A stretch of DNA of 64,000 nt, from the NCBI GenBank assembly GCA_964622075.1, contig CAZUMR010000062.1, positions 1 through 64,000 on the forward strand, read 5' to 3'. This document shows, piece by piece, positions 24,848-33,635 of the stretch; the stretch's first letter is position 1, and the number at the start of each line of letters is the position of its first letter. Made by a program: the position numbers and the translations under genes. Below the pieces are notes generated by a model, which worked only from the letters and a program-made list of their open reading frames with translations, was not told the DNA's origin and did no database searches. Source of the stretch: WAPX01 sp964622075. GTDB lineage: Archaea; Halobacteriota; Archaeoglobi; Archaeoglobales; Archaeoglobaceae.

Positions 24848-25807
24848 ATGGTTGTGTTCGACGACATAGGAAGTTTCCCTTTGCCAGAGGGTGTTGACAG
24901 AAAGTGGGTGGAGAACAACTACAGAACTCCGGAGTATTCTGAAATGGTGAGAAAGACGTTTTTAATGAAAGCCTCGGTAGTCGAATGCCCGAACTATCCC
25001 CAGTTCAGGGATATGGTGAGGCAGTTCATGGACATAATAAAAAATCCAGAATTTCAGGATGACGCTTACCTTGTTTCTGAAAAGTATGCAGTGATAGAAG
25101 AGGTGAAGGCTATAGCAGACATGAACTATCCCGACCCAGTGAGAGTTTGCGTCACAGGTCCTTTTGAGCTGTATTACAGGGAGTTCGGGCCCGTAATATA
25201 TGAGGATGTTCTCTCCAACATAGCAAGGAGTGTGGCAAGGTTTGCGGAAAATGCTATTGAGATGCTTGATGATGTCTGCTCTGTAAGCTTTGACGAGCCA
25301 AGTCTCGGACTGAATCCTGAGCTACAACCAACTGAAGAGCAGATAGAGCTTGCCTACGAACCGATGAAGTTCAGTGTTGACGTTCAGATTCACCTGCATT
25401 CTCCCCTTTACTATCAGAAACTGCTGAATGCGAAAAACGTGGACGTTTTTGGAATTGAAGCGGCAAAAGATGAGAAAGCTGCAGATATAGTGGATGTGGA
25501 GGAGGTTGAATCGGCTGGAAAGAGGTTGAGAATAGGTATAGCGAGAACAGACATCGACTCTATAATAGCCGAATTCAATCAGAGGCATGGGGTAAATGCA
25601 TGGAAGGATGAGGAGCTGGCAGTAAAAGCAATAGACGAGATAGAGAGCGTTGAAGTTATAAAGCGCAGGTACGAAAGAGCAGTGGAGAAGTTTGGGGATT
25701 TGCTTGCCTACACTGGCCCGGATTGCGGTCTGTTCAGCTTTCCGGGTCAGAAGTGTGCAATGAAGCTGCTGGAAAATGTGGCGAGGGCGATAGGAAAGTA
25801 CGAATAG
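24848..25807 (+). CDS. Core methionine synthase (MetE C-terminal type)
   Basis: The 319-residue protein is the catalytic MetE barrel without the folate-binding N-terminal half, like the core-MetE families thought to use methyl-corrinoid proteins. Zinc ligands align as IHLHS, GIEAA and PDCGL. The usual H-x-C pair reads H-x-H here, so one cysteine ligand appears replaced by histidine. ATG 24848 follows GAGGTGACAG. Together with the hcyA cluster it would complete homocysteine-to-methionine conversion. Confidence 0.75.
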   Translation: MVVFDDIGSFPLPEGVDRKWVENNYRTPEYSEMVRKTFLMKASVVECPNYPQFRDMVRQFMDIIKNPEFQDDAYLVSEKYAVIEEVKAIADMNYPDPVRVCVTGPFELYYREFGPVIYEDVLSNIARSVARFAENAIEMLDDVCSVSFDEPSLGLNPELQPTEEQIELAYEPMKFSVDVQIHLHSPLYYQKLLNAKNVDVFGIEAAKDEKAADIVDVEEVESAGKRLRIGIARTDIDSIIAEFNQRHGVNAWKDEELAVKAIDEIESVEVIKRRYERAVEKFGDLLAYTGPDCGLFSFPGQKCAMKLLENVARAIGKYE

Positions 25808-25814
25808 AGATGCC

Positions 25815-25832
25815 GGTAAAGCTGGTAAAGCT
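25815..25832. repeat. 9-bp exact tandem duplication
   Basis: GGTAAAGCT is repeated twice directly in the spacer between the core-MetE and MarC genes, within a wider stretch of related G/A-rich units. Confidence 0.85.
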
Positions 25833-25885
25833 AAAAAGATGGAAAGTTGGAAAAGCGGGAAAGCTGGGGAGGTGAACGAATAGCC

Positions 25886-26548
25886 GTGAGCTCGGATGTC
25901 AGTTACTTCTTTACTTGTCTTGCAACTCTGTTCGCGATAATCGACCCGATAGGCAACATACCCTTCTTCATCGCCCTGACTGAGGATCTCACGGATGAGC
26001 TCAGAGAGAGGGTTTCAAAGAGAGCCACGATAATAGCGGCAGCTCTGCTTGTAATCATAGCACTTACGGGTGGAGCCATTCTGAAGTTCTTTGGTGTCTC
26101 GGTTGACGGACTGAGGATAGCTGGTGGAGTTCTGCTTTTCATGGTCGCAATAGACATGCTGAAGGGCAGTCCTGCAAGCGAGAAGTACTTTGAAAAGGGA
26201 ATGCAGCACAAGGACGTTGACAGTCTGGCTGTTTTTCCAATAGCCCTTCCAATTTACTCCGGGCCGGGAGCGATAACAGCTGCGATAGTGCTTGCATCTG
26301 AGGCAAAAGATCCTGTTAAGATGGGGCTTTTAATTCTGAGCATAATCCTGATTTACATAATCGTCAGGCTGACCCACATATTCAGCGAGGAGATAACAAG
26401 AATTCTTGGCAGAAGTGGAGCGGACATATTTGCAAGGGTAATGGCAATTTTCCTTGCAGGAATAGCTGCCGAGTACATAATTCAGGGAATATTTGGAAAG
26501 CTACACTCTTTCCTCGCTTCAATGAAAGCTCAAGGATTGCTGAAGTGA
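25886..26548 (+). CDS. MarC family membrane protein
   Basis: This is a six-helix integral membrane protein of the MarC/UPF0056 family. The family features DPIGNIPFF and LPIYSGPGAI are present in the first and second halves. It was once linked to multiple antibiotic resistance, but the function remains unknown. GTG 25886 is taken as the start; the ribosome binding site GGGGAGGTGA lies a little far upstream. Confidence 0.8.
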   Translation: MSSDVSYFFTCLATLFAIIDPIGNIPFFIALTEDLTDELRERVSKRATIIAAALLVIIALTGGAILKFFGVSVDGLRIAGGVLLFMVAIDMLKGSPASEKYFEKGMQHKDVDSLAVFPIALPIYSGPGAITAAIVLASEAKDPVKMGLLILSIILIYIIVRLTHIFSEEITRILGRSGADIFARVMAIFLAGIAAEYIIQGIFGKLHSFLASMKAQGLLK

Positions 26549-26563
26549 GAGATTGCTGAAGTC
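26533..26563. repeat. Direct repeat spanning the marC stop codon
   Basis: GATTGCTGAAGT occurs twice with a 4-bp spacer (16-bp period). The first copy encodes the last residues and the stop codon of the MarC gene. Confidence 0.85.
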
Positions 26564-26582
26564 ACTGATGTGGTGGTGTGAA

Positions 26583-27041
26583 TTGAAAAGAGTGAAAAGC
26601 GAACTTTGCGTTGGCGGAGTTGCTGTGGAAGACGGGAAAGTACTTCTGGTCAGGAGAGCTCACAGACCGGCTGCAGGTTACTGGTCCATTCCCGGCGGGA
26701 GAGTTGAAAACGGAGAAACTCTGGAAGAGGCTGTTAAAAGAGAGATGCTCGAGGAGTGCGGTGTTGAGGTTGAGGTTGGAGATGTAGTTTGCGTTGCAGA
26801 AGTAATCAGGGATGAAAAGCACTACGTGATCGTTGACTTTTACGTCAAACTGTCTGGAAACGTTGAGGCAGGTGGAGACGCTGTTGAAGCGAGATGGTTT
26901 GATATGGAAGAGGCAAGCAGAAGGGAGGATGTCGTTGATAGTGCGAGGGAACTGCTCAGAATCATGCTGGAATGCAGGGATGGCAAATGTAGAGATGGTG
27001 GAGGTAAAAAGTGCCCATACATAAAGGAGTTCTATGAGTAA
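26583..27041 (+). CDS. NUDIX hydrolase
   Basis: This is a protein of about 152 residues with a complete Nudix box (GGRVENGET then REMLEECGV). The aromatic YWSIPGG before the box is typical of ADP-ribose pyrophosphatase-like members. The C-terminus has three cysteines in a CRDGKC...KKCP arrangement, unusual for the family. TTG 26583 has GGTGGTGTGA upstream; ATG 26568 is an alternative. Confidence 0.85.
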   Translation: MKRVKSELCVGGVAVEDGKVLLVRRAHRPAAGYWSIPGGRVENGETLEEAVKREMLEECGVEVEVGDVVCVAEVIRDEKHYVIVDFYVKLSGNVEAGGDAVEARWFDMEEASRREDVVDSARELLRIMLECRDGKCRDGGGKKCPYIKEFYE

Positions 27042-27072
27042 ATAAAGTTATAAAATAAAATTTAAAAATCTC

Positions 27073-28386
27073 TCAGGATATCTCTTCAACTTTTTCTATC
27101 AGCATTTTCAGAATCTCCTCATCACTCAGCACACCATCTGGAGGATCAACGATTTTTCTCAGTTTCAGCGGTACTGCATCCATTCTGTAAGCAGAACCAC
27201 CCGCTTCCACTCCGGCAACAGCTGACGGGATCAGTATGTTGGCGATGCTTGCAGTCAGACTCCAGAACGGATCGACAACTATGAGAGGTATCTTTTTCAT
27301 GTAATCGACGGTTGCCTTTGGAAAGTGAGCAGCCGGATCTCCCCCAAGCACGAACATTGCATCGGCATCTCTCCTTGAAAGTATGCTGTTGGCATCAGTT
27401 TCTCCCGGATTGTACCATGGATACCCCTTTGTAAAATCTACAGCAAAAGGATACCCCGTCTCCCATGTGCACACTTCGTTGAAACCCGTAACGTTGTAGT
27501 GCCCTCTCATGGGCATTATTCCAAACTTTGTGAACCTGTACAGGTCTTTTACAAGGCTTATTGCCTCGCTTATATTCCAGTAATTTCCGGCTGAGTGAGT
27601 GAGACCCATTCCAAAGAAAATTACTCCAAACTTACAGTTTTTCATCATTTCAGCAAGTTCCTTTAATTTCTCAACCTTCACTCCTCCAATTTCTCCGTTC
27701 TCGCTCCTGCATTCCCCTGTATTCACTATACTCCTGAGAGCGTTGAATATCTCGTAATCGCTACCCGGCTTTATCTGGATGAACAGATCTGCAAGTTTCG
27801 AACTCTCCGTGGGTCTGACATCGACAACCACTACTTTCCTGCCTATTCTGCTCTGTGCGAACCTTCCCCTCGTAAAGACTGAATACCTTGACATGTGCCT
27901 TGGATGTGCATGCATGGGATTGCAGCCCCAGAATATCACGAGATCTGCCCTATTTTTTACCTCTCCAAGCGTGAATGACGGCACACCCACCTCGTGAACG
28001 GCAAGTATTGTTGGTCCGTGACAGACGGATGATGTGCAATCTATCACTCCACCAACGATTTCAGCCAGCTCCACAGCCAGCTCCTGTGCCTCACATGTGG
28101 TTGAGGAAAATCCATAAAACAGGGGCTTTTTCGCCTTAACGAGTATTTCCGCTGATTTCTCTATTGCTTTTTCCAGATCAACTTCTTTTCCATCTATTTG
28201 TGGTTTTAAAACTCTTCTGTGGTACCTTGCAAGAATCTTGGAAGTGCCAAGAACGCAGGCGTTCTCAACTCTTATCTCTTTTCCATCAGTTTCCACCACA
28301 AGATCGTCGCACAGTGCACCGCAGAAAGGACAGACAAAGCCTGAAATTCTCCTGAACTCCTTCTCTATTTCAATCATCGACGCCAT
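27073..28386 (-). CDS. fwdB: Formylmethanofuran dehydrogenase subunit B
   Basis: This is the catalytic molybdopterin subunit that, with FwdA, C, D and partners, fixes CO2 onto methanofuran or runs the reverse reaction. The 4Fe-4S cluster cysteines are C19, C22, C26 and C44, and the metal-ligating cysteine is C122 in SSVCHGP. The active-site residue is Cys, not selenocysteine. ATG 28386 is preferred because CCGGGGG lies upstream. No other fwd subunit genes are in the window, so this copy is separated from a full operon. The epsilon/ferredoxin fusion gene lies 75 bp upstream. Confidence 0.9.
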   Translation of the reverse strand: MASMIEIEKEFRRISGFVCPFCGALCDDLVVETDGKEIRVENACVLGTSKILARYHRRVLKPQIDGKEVDLEKAIEKSAEILVKAKKPLFYGFSSTTCEAQELAVELAEIVGGVIDCTSSVCHGPTILAVHEVGVPSFTLGEVKNRADLVIFWGCNPMHAHPRHMSRYSVFTRGRFAQSRIGRKVVVVDVRPTESSKLADLFIQIKPGSDYEIFNALRSIVNTGECRSENGEIGGVKVEKLKELAEMMKNCKFGVIFFGMGLTHSAGNYWNISEAISLVKDLYRFTKFGIMPMRGHYNVTGFNEVCTWETGYPFAVDFTKGYPWYNPGETDANSILSRRDADAMFVLGGDPAAHFPKATVDYMKKIPLIVVDPFWSLTASIANILIPSAVAGVEAGGSAYRMDAVPLKLRKIVDPPDGVLSDEEILKMLIEKVEEIS

Positions 28387-28461
28387 CTTCAACCCCCGGA
28401 ATCAATTCTGTAAGGATTTATCGTGATTAAAATCTTTCGATCATTCTGGATTTTAAACCTG

Positions 28462-29184
28462 TCAGACGTGTGCTCTTATGGTTACTGTCCCCTCAAGCGC
28501 CCTTATCAGCTCTTCGAGCATTTTTTCGTGCAGTGAGTCTCCTTTCTCGAAAACTATTGCCTTTCTGCTGCAGAACTCAGCACACATCCCACATCCGACA
28601 CACAGCTCCGGCTTGACTATGATCTTTCCCCTGACAACGTTTATTGCAAGACCCTTGGACATTGTCCTGCAAACAGCAACGCAATCCCCACAGCCAGAGC
28701 AAAGTCTCTCATCTATTCCCATTGCTATTGCAGACAGACTGTAGTCTGCATTTGGCTGGTAGAACTCATCAAGGCTGAGAGTCTTTACGTTCGAGAAGTG
28801 TCTCAGAGATGAAAGCACTCTTGACAGGTAGTACGGCTGAACACCCAGAAATACTGCGAGATCGCACCTCCTGAGAGGTCTCCAGTTACCGTCTTCTATG
28901 AACTGTATTATGTGATGCAGTGTAAAGCTTTTCGTCAGAGGATCAACCCCTTTTTCTATCAGGGGTTTTGAAGAAGCTCCCGTGGCTATGACTGGCATGA
29001 ACTCGCTCAGCCTGACGGCATAATCGACAAGGTACTCCTTTTCAAGTAACAACCCACCCGTTACCAGGACAGCTCTTGATGACAGGATAATATCTGCTGC
29101 TTCTGCTGGAGTTACGCACACAGCCCTCTCGCACTGCAGCTCTGAAGGCTTGTAACTTCGGGGAATGAATATCCAGCGTCTCAC
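28462..29184 (-). CDS. ACDS epsilon (CdhB)-like domain fused to a 2[4Fe-4S] ferredoxin
   Basis: Residues 1-160 match the epsilon subunit of the acetyl-CoA decarbonylase/synthase complex: GASSKPLIEKGVDPL, LAVFLGVQPYYLSRVLS and the FYQPNADYS segment. Residues 160-215 hold two ferredoxin motifs, CSGCGDCVAVC and CVGCGMCAEFC, both without the usual proline after the fourth cysteine. Epsilon subunits bind near the CODH component and may mediate electron transfer, so the fusion looks like an electron-transfer module. It is upstream of fwdB on the same strand. Confidence 0.75.
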   Translation of the reverse strand: MRRWIFIPRSYKPSELQCERAVCVTPAEAADIILSSRAVLVTGGLLLEKEYLVDYAVRLSEFMPVIATGASSKPLIEKGVDPLTKSFTLHHIIQFIEDGNWRPLRRCDLAVFLGVQPYYLSRVLSSLRHFSNVKTLSLDEFYQPNADYSLSAIAMGIDERLCSGCGDCVAVCRTMSKGLAINVVRGKIIVKPELCVGCGMCAEFCSRKAIVFEKGDSLHEKMLEELIRALEGTVTIRAHV

Positions 29185-29263
29185 TCTTTCACGAACATTA
29201 GTGACAGTTTTTAAGGATTTCTGTGTGGAATTCGAAGTAAAAAGGTAGATTTAAATGTAAAGT

Positions 29264-29938
29264 TCACAAAAATCTGGAGGCGAAAGTTTCTCCCTCGCTC
29301 TCGCAAACGTCTCTGTAAATGCAGCCCTCACATTTTTTTCCTTGCTCCTTTTTCTCTGGTAGAAAACCTCTCCTCAGCTTTTCCACCCTTTCCATACACC
29401 TAAGAACAGTTCTTTTATCTTTTTGAGTAATCTCAACCTTTCTGAGCTTTCCCGATTTGCAGTAGTAAACGTATCCTCCTTTGAAAGACGTCAGTATGGA
29501 GAATGCAGCCAGTTTTATTCTGTCAGAGTACCATACACCTTCCTCTGGAGCTCTGGACGACAGAATTAGGGCTCTCCTTTCACCATCGAACACTATCTCG
29601 TCAAGTCTTCCGGAGAGTTTCAGATCTTCCCTCCTTAAATCAACGTCAAGTTCCAGACTTCTGAGCTTTGAAAGCTCACCTGAATATGTAAACGAAGACA
29701 AGGCTGAATTAAAGACATCCTCGTTTTCCTCTCCGTAAAGCGTTAGAAACTTCGATTTTGCCCAGTTTTTCCAGTCTTTCTTTCCGCTCCTGACACTGAA
29801 GTACAGTTCTCTGAAGGCACTCATTTCCGTAACTCTTTCAGAACTGTCATGTTTACTTTCAAGCATATCAAAATAACAGTATCTCTGGCAAAATAATAGG
29901 GAGGAGATGTCGCTGACTCTGATGTACTCACTCCTCAA
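29264..29938 (-). CDS. Cas4-like PD-(D/E)XK protein with degraded active site
   Basis: The four Fe-S cysteines of Cas4 proteins are in place: C17 and the C-terminal C203, C206, C212 (CEGCIYRDVC). The GRLDEIV motif keeps the metal-binding Asp, but the following strand reads ALILSSRAP where an active enzyme has E-x-K, and the later Q motif is also changed. It therefore seems to be a catalytically dead or altered paralogue. It overlaps the UPF0212 gene by 11 bp. No CRISPR array or cas gene is nearby, so a repair or structural role is more likely than adaptation. Confidence 0.65.
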   Translation of the reverse strand: MRSEYIRVSDISSLLFCQRYCYFDMLESKHDSSERVTEMSAFRELYFSVRSGKKDWKNWAKSKFLTLYGEENEDVFNSALSSFTYSGELSKLRSLELDVDLRREDLKLSGRLDEIVFDGERRALILSSRAPEEGVWYSDRIKLAAFSILTSFKGGYVYYCKSGKLRKVEITQKDKRTVLRCMERVEKLRRGFLPEKKEQGKKCEGCIYRDVCESEGETFASRFL

Positions 29939-30269
29939 GCTCCTTTACCTCCAGAACTTCAAGAGGCACCTTCCTTAACCTTCTGCCAATCTCGTACTTC
30001 GCTATTCTTGCAGCGTGCTCTTCGCTCTCAGCGTTGAAGACTTTCATCTCAAATACAAGTCCAACAAGTGCAAGCCCGGCAACCATAAACGCACTCTTGA
30101 GCGTTTCGCCGCACCTCGGGCATTCAACGTACCCCACATCTATTTCCACAAAATCGAGATCGGGATTCAGTCTTTTACCCGCTTCAGCAACAGCTATGTT
30201 CATGGCATCCTCAACACTTCTGGCATTCCTGACTATCCACGCTCCCTGAAGTACGACGAGGTAGTTCAT
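29928..30269 (-). CDS. UPF0212 (DUF555) family protein
   Basis: This 113-residue archaeal protein has a central CPRCGETLKSAF motif and a KVFNAESEEHAARIAKYEIG segment typical of UPF0212. The single C-x2-C could bind metal in a dimer. The function is unknown. It begins a two-gene transcript with the Cas4-like gene, the reading frames overlapping. Confidence 0.8.
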   Translation of the reverse strand: MNYLVVLQGAWIVRNARSVEDAMNIAVAEAGKRLNPDLDFVEIDVGYVECPRCGETLKSAFMVAGLALVGLVFEMKVFNAESEEHAARIAKYEIGRRLRKVPLEVLEVKELEE

Positions 30270-30355
30270 ACGCTCACCTCCAGAATAGACAACTATTTTT
30301 TAACTCTTTTTCAAATTCTCTATGATTTCCTCGAACGTCTAAAATGAATTCCAGT

Positions 30356-32053
30356 TTAAATTCCAAACATTTTCCTGAGCAAACTCTTCTTCGCGCCACT
30401 CCTATCCTCTCGTGTTTCAGGCACGTCAACTTCTTTTAAACTTTTTCTTTCAGATTCGATTTCCCTCTTTCCTGTTTCCATTTCAGACCTCACAACCTCG
30501 GATTCCTCTGCTCTCTCTTCCACCCTAATCGTTTTCCTTTTCTCTTTACCCTTCTTCTCGCTCCTTTCAGGAAGTGGGAAGATCTTTTTCTCCTTTCTAA
30601 CTCTGTTTACGACACTGACAGCACTTCCACCGTGCTTGCTCCTTCTAACTCTTACCTCTACGATAATCGGTTTTTCAAGTTCCGGACTTACTATCATTGC
30701 AGTTCCCGGAGGTAATCTCCTTATCTCATCAACCATTTCGGCTGTAAGGCCTTCCACGCCCTTCTTTACGGCGTTTATGTCGTTGGGGTTTGTTACCCTC
30801 AGTATTATCTGGGTGTTGCACTGGCTTATCACGTTTTTATCAACCCTTGCAGGCCTCTGGCTTATCACCATCAAACCAAGGCCAAATTTCCTGCCCTCAC
30901 TCGCTATCGTTCTGAGTACCTGAGTTGAAACGGCCTTTCCAAATCCCCTTTCCGGTATGAAGTTGTGGGCCTCCTCTATGACTATCATCCCTGCCGGCAC
31001 TTCTTCAAGCTTTCTCAGCTCGAAAAGTCTTGAGCAAATTCTTGAAACTATGAGATCCTGATGCTCGGGAGGTGTGCCCCTCATGTCAAGAACTACTGCC
31101 CTGTTTTTCTGCAGAAGAACCTGCATAGGTGTTGGATTCTCATCAAAAAGCCCGGCTTCAGCAATTTTTTCAAGACTTCCCAAAACAGTCCACTTCGCAT
31201 TGTGCTTTATCTTTTCGACTTCATCCATTATATCCTCTATCGTGTAATCTCCTCTCTTTTTCAGATTCTTTATTGCCTGATAGAGCAATGCCTGAGAGGA
31301 ATTTCCGGTCAAACCTGTCAGCTCTATCAGCTCCTCCGCAGAAAGATTTCTTCCATCAAGTCTGAGAACGCCATCCGCAACGTCTGCGAATGGGGAGTTT
31401 GGAGGAACGTAAACTGTAACGTTTTCGTAACCTTTTGGCTTAACACCAAAGTACTTCATCCTCTCTTTATCGAATTCATCATCATTTGGAAATTTCAGAG
31501 AAGAGTACTCCCCATGGGGGTCGATTATCAGAAGAGGAACTCCCCTTTCAAGCAACTCCTCTACAATAACACCCGCAGTATAGCTCTTACCGCTTCCGGT
31601 TTTTGCAAGTATGCAGCAGTGTTTCTGGACGAGTGAGTTTATGTCAAGCCTGACCTTTATCTTCGTGTCCTGCAAATAACCAACGTAAGCACCATCTCTC
31701 CTCAAACCAAGTACTTCCGAGATTAAATCCTCCTCCGCCTTAAACACGTTCTCTCCCGGAACAAAAGGTGTTTTGGGAACTCTAAGCAAACCGTCATCAT
31801 CTCTCCTGCCAATAACAACTGCCTTGGCAACGTAAAGCTCTTTTCCAGCCTCCCTTCCCTCCAGAACGTCCTCTCCTCTGAGGTCTGCAGTCGCCTTTAC
31901 CTCCGTTACCTGTGCCACAACCCATCCTTCGACGTCGTTCCAGACCTTGATGTAGTCCGTTCTCCTTACCTCTCTTGGATCGAATATCACAAAGCTGAAC
32001 TCGGTCGATGTAGCTTCTCCGTATATCCTGCCCACCGCACCTTTCGTTTTCAT
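30356..32053 (-). CDS. HerA-like DNA translocase
   Basis: The 565-residue ATPase has an N-terminal HAS barrel, Walker A KTGSGKSYT near residue 152, Walker B GMIVIEEAHNF and a late arginine-finger region SQCNTQIILR. This is the HerA/FtsK-like hexameric motor that works with NurA in DNA end resection. No nurA, mre11 or rad50 adjoins, so it could be the main HerA or a paralogue. The last 100 residues are highly charged and low in complexity. Confidence 0.85.
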   Translation of the reverse strand: MKTKGAVGRIYGEATSTEFSFVIFDPREVRRTDYIKVWNDVEGWVVAQVTEVKATADLRGEDVLEGREAGKELYVAKAVVIGRRDDDGLLRVPKTPFVPGENVFKAEEDLISEVLGLRRDGAYVGYLQDTKIKVRLDINSLVQKHCCILAKTGSGKSYTAGVIVEELLERGVPLLIIDPHGEYSSLKFPNDDEFDKERMKYFGVKPKGYENVTVYVPPNSPFADVADGVLRLDGRNLSAEELIELTGLTGNSSQALLYQAIKNLKKRGDYTIEDIMDEVEKIKHNAKWTVLGSLEKIAEAGLFDENPTPMQVLLQKNRAVVLDMRGTPPEHQDLIVSRICSRLFELRKLEEVPAGMIVIEEAHNFIPERGFGKAVSTQVLRTIASEGRKFGLGLMVISQRPARVDKNVISQCNTQIILRVTNPNDINAVKKGVEGLTAEMVDEIRRLPPGTAMIVSPELEKPIIVEVRVRRSKHGGSAVSVVNRVRKEKKIFPLPERSEKKGKEKRKTIRVEERAEESEVVRSEMETGKREIESERKSLKEVDVPETREDRSGAKKSLLRKMFGI

Positions 32054-32275
32054 GTTACTTCCGGGAGTTGGATGAGCAAGTTAATAAGTCTTCTCATCTA
32101 TTTTCATATGATTTTCATGTTTTCCGGGATTGTAAGAACTGGCGAATATCACTTACTTGTGACGATAAGACAAAAAATAAGGCAAAAAAGACAAAAAAGT
32201 AAAATCCGAAAACAAAACACAGCAAAAATAACCTGAAGGCAAAAGTAAAAATGAAATCCTATAACGAGTTTTGCA

Positions 32276-32584
32276 TCAGGTTTTTATCCTGTCCGGGTTA
32301 AAGCCCTTCTTCACAAGCAGCTCCTTAACTCTGTTGACGTGATTTCCCTGAAGTTCGATGGCACCGTTTTTCACAGTGCCACCGCAGGCAAGTTTCGACT
32401 TCAAAAACCGGGCAAGTTCTTCAAGGTTTATTTCCCCGCTATCGATCCCCTCTATAACCGTTACTTCCTTTCCGTACCTTCTCCTGTTAACCTTTATGAC
32501 TATCTGCTGCTGCTCCTTTGCTACCTCCTCACAAACACAGAGGTCCTTTGGAAGTCCGCAAATCGGACATATGTCCAGACTCAT
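32276..32584 (-). CDS. Translation initiation factor aIF1 (SUI1)
   Basis: This 102-residue SUI1-fold protein is required for start-codon selection on the small ribosomal subunit. The N-terminus has a C-x2-C-x6-C-x-C ribbon (C6, C9, C16, C18), seen in archaeal members. The core is KEVTVIEGID and LKSKLACGGTVKNG. It is monocistronic between A+T-rich spacers of 220 and 260 bp in which I see only promoter-like tracts. Confidence 0.92.
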   Translation of the reverse strand: MSLDICPICGLPKDLCVCEEVAKEQQQIVIKVNRRRYGKEVTVIEGIDSGEINLEELARFLKSKLACGGTVKNGAIELQGNHVNRVKELLVKKGFNPDRIKT

Positions 32585-32847
32585 CCTCTGGTATTACCCC
32601 CTTTTTTCGCTAATAAGCTTTCGGGAATTATTAAAGTTTCGGTGTTGTTATCTGTTGTACTCACTTCCTCTCCACCCACACACAAGCAACCTCTTTTCTG
32701 TTAGCTTCCAGTTTTTAGCCCGGTTATTTATATTTTAACTCTCTTCAGGCGTTTCTGATTTAAGCAAACTCTGAGAAAACCACACTGGATGTATTAATTT
32801 AAACATAGTAAACGCAAACTTTTTAATTCAAATACTGAACTCGGGGC

Positions 32848-33612
32848 ATGACTGGAAACTCTGAGGTAAATGTTATGATGAGCAAAACCCCGGATGGGTT
32901 CTCACAAAATTCTGACAATAAGGAGCCTCTTATTAAGGTAACAGATCTCCGGAAGAAGTTTGGAAAATTTGAAGCTCTGAGAGGCCTTACATTTTCCGTT
33001 TACAATGAGATTTACGCTTTGCTCGGGAGAAACGGTGCTGGTAAGAGTACGACTCTGAAAATTCTCGTGGGTCTTTTGAGGGCGAGTGGTGGCAGGGCTG
33101 AAATTATGGGTGTGGATGTGAGTAACAGGGTGGAAACTCTGAAAAACGTGGGTTACGTTCCGGAAGATCCACTGCTGTTTCCAAATCTGACTGCTGAGGA
33201 GGTGCTCAGATACTCTGCAAGTCTCAGAGGTCTGAAAGGTTACGAGGAGTGGATGTACTACCTTCTTGAGTCTTTTTCTCTGAAGGGAAGCAAGGTCGTT
33301 GGTGGAATGTCAAAGGGTATGATTCAGAAACTGTGTGTTTGCGTGGCTTTTCTTCACAGACCAAAGGTTCTGATAATGGATGAACCAACAGCAAACATGG
33401 ATCCAGAATCTCAGCACATCTTCAGGGAGCTCGTCAGGGAGACCGTTAAAGAGGGGGGCTGTGCCCTTATCTCCACCCACCAGCTTGAAGCTGTGGAGAA
33501 GTTCTGTAACAGGGCCGGAATAATATCTTCTGGAAGGATAGTGCTTGAAACAGAAGTCAGAGAGGGTCTGGAGGATGTATACCTCTCAGCCCTGAGAAAG
33601 GCTGAAGAATGA
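32848..33612 (+). CDS. ABC transporter ATP-binding protein
   Basis: Walker A is GRNGAGKST near residue 62, the signature is GGMSKGM near 152 (variant of LSGGQ, common in ABC-2 exporters), Walker B is VLIMDEPT near 175 and the H-loop is STHQ. ATG 32848 lies at leaderless distance from a TATA-like tract; ATG 32875 with GAGGTA upstream is the alternative. It pairs with the permease that starts 23 bp after its stop. Confidence 0.9.
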   Translation: MTGNSEVNVMMSKTPDGFSQNSDNKEPLIKVTDLRKKFGKFEALRGLTFSVYNEIYALLGRNGAGKSTTLKILVGLLRASGGRAEIMGVDVSNRVETLKNVGYVPEDPLLFPNLTAEEVLRYSASLRGLKGYEEWMYYLLESFSLKGSKVVGGMSKGMIQKLCVCVAFLHRPKVLIMDEPTANMDPESQHIFRELVRETVKEGGCALISTHQLEAVEKFCNRAGIISSGRIVLETEVREGLEDVYLSALRKAEE

Positions 33613-33635
33613 TTGCGAATTGAAGGGGTGGTAAC

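Noticed and set aside
29264..29938. Evidence for a CRISPR-Cas locus from the Cas4-like gene
   Set aside because: No repeat-spacer array or other cas gene is present, and the catalytic motif is missing, so it is treated as a stand-alone Cas4-like protein.
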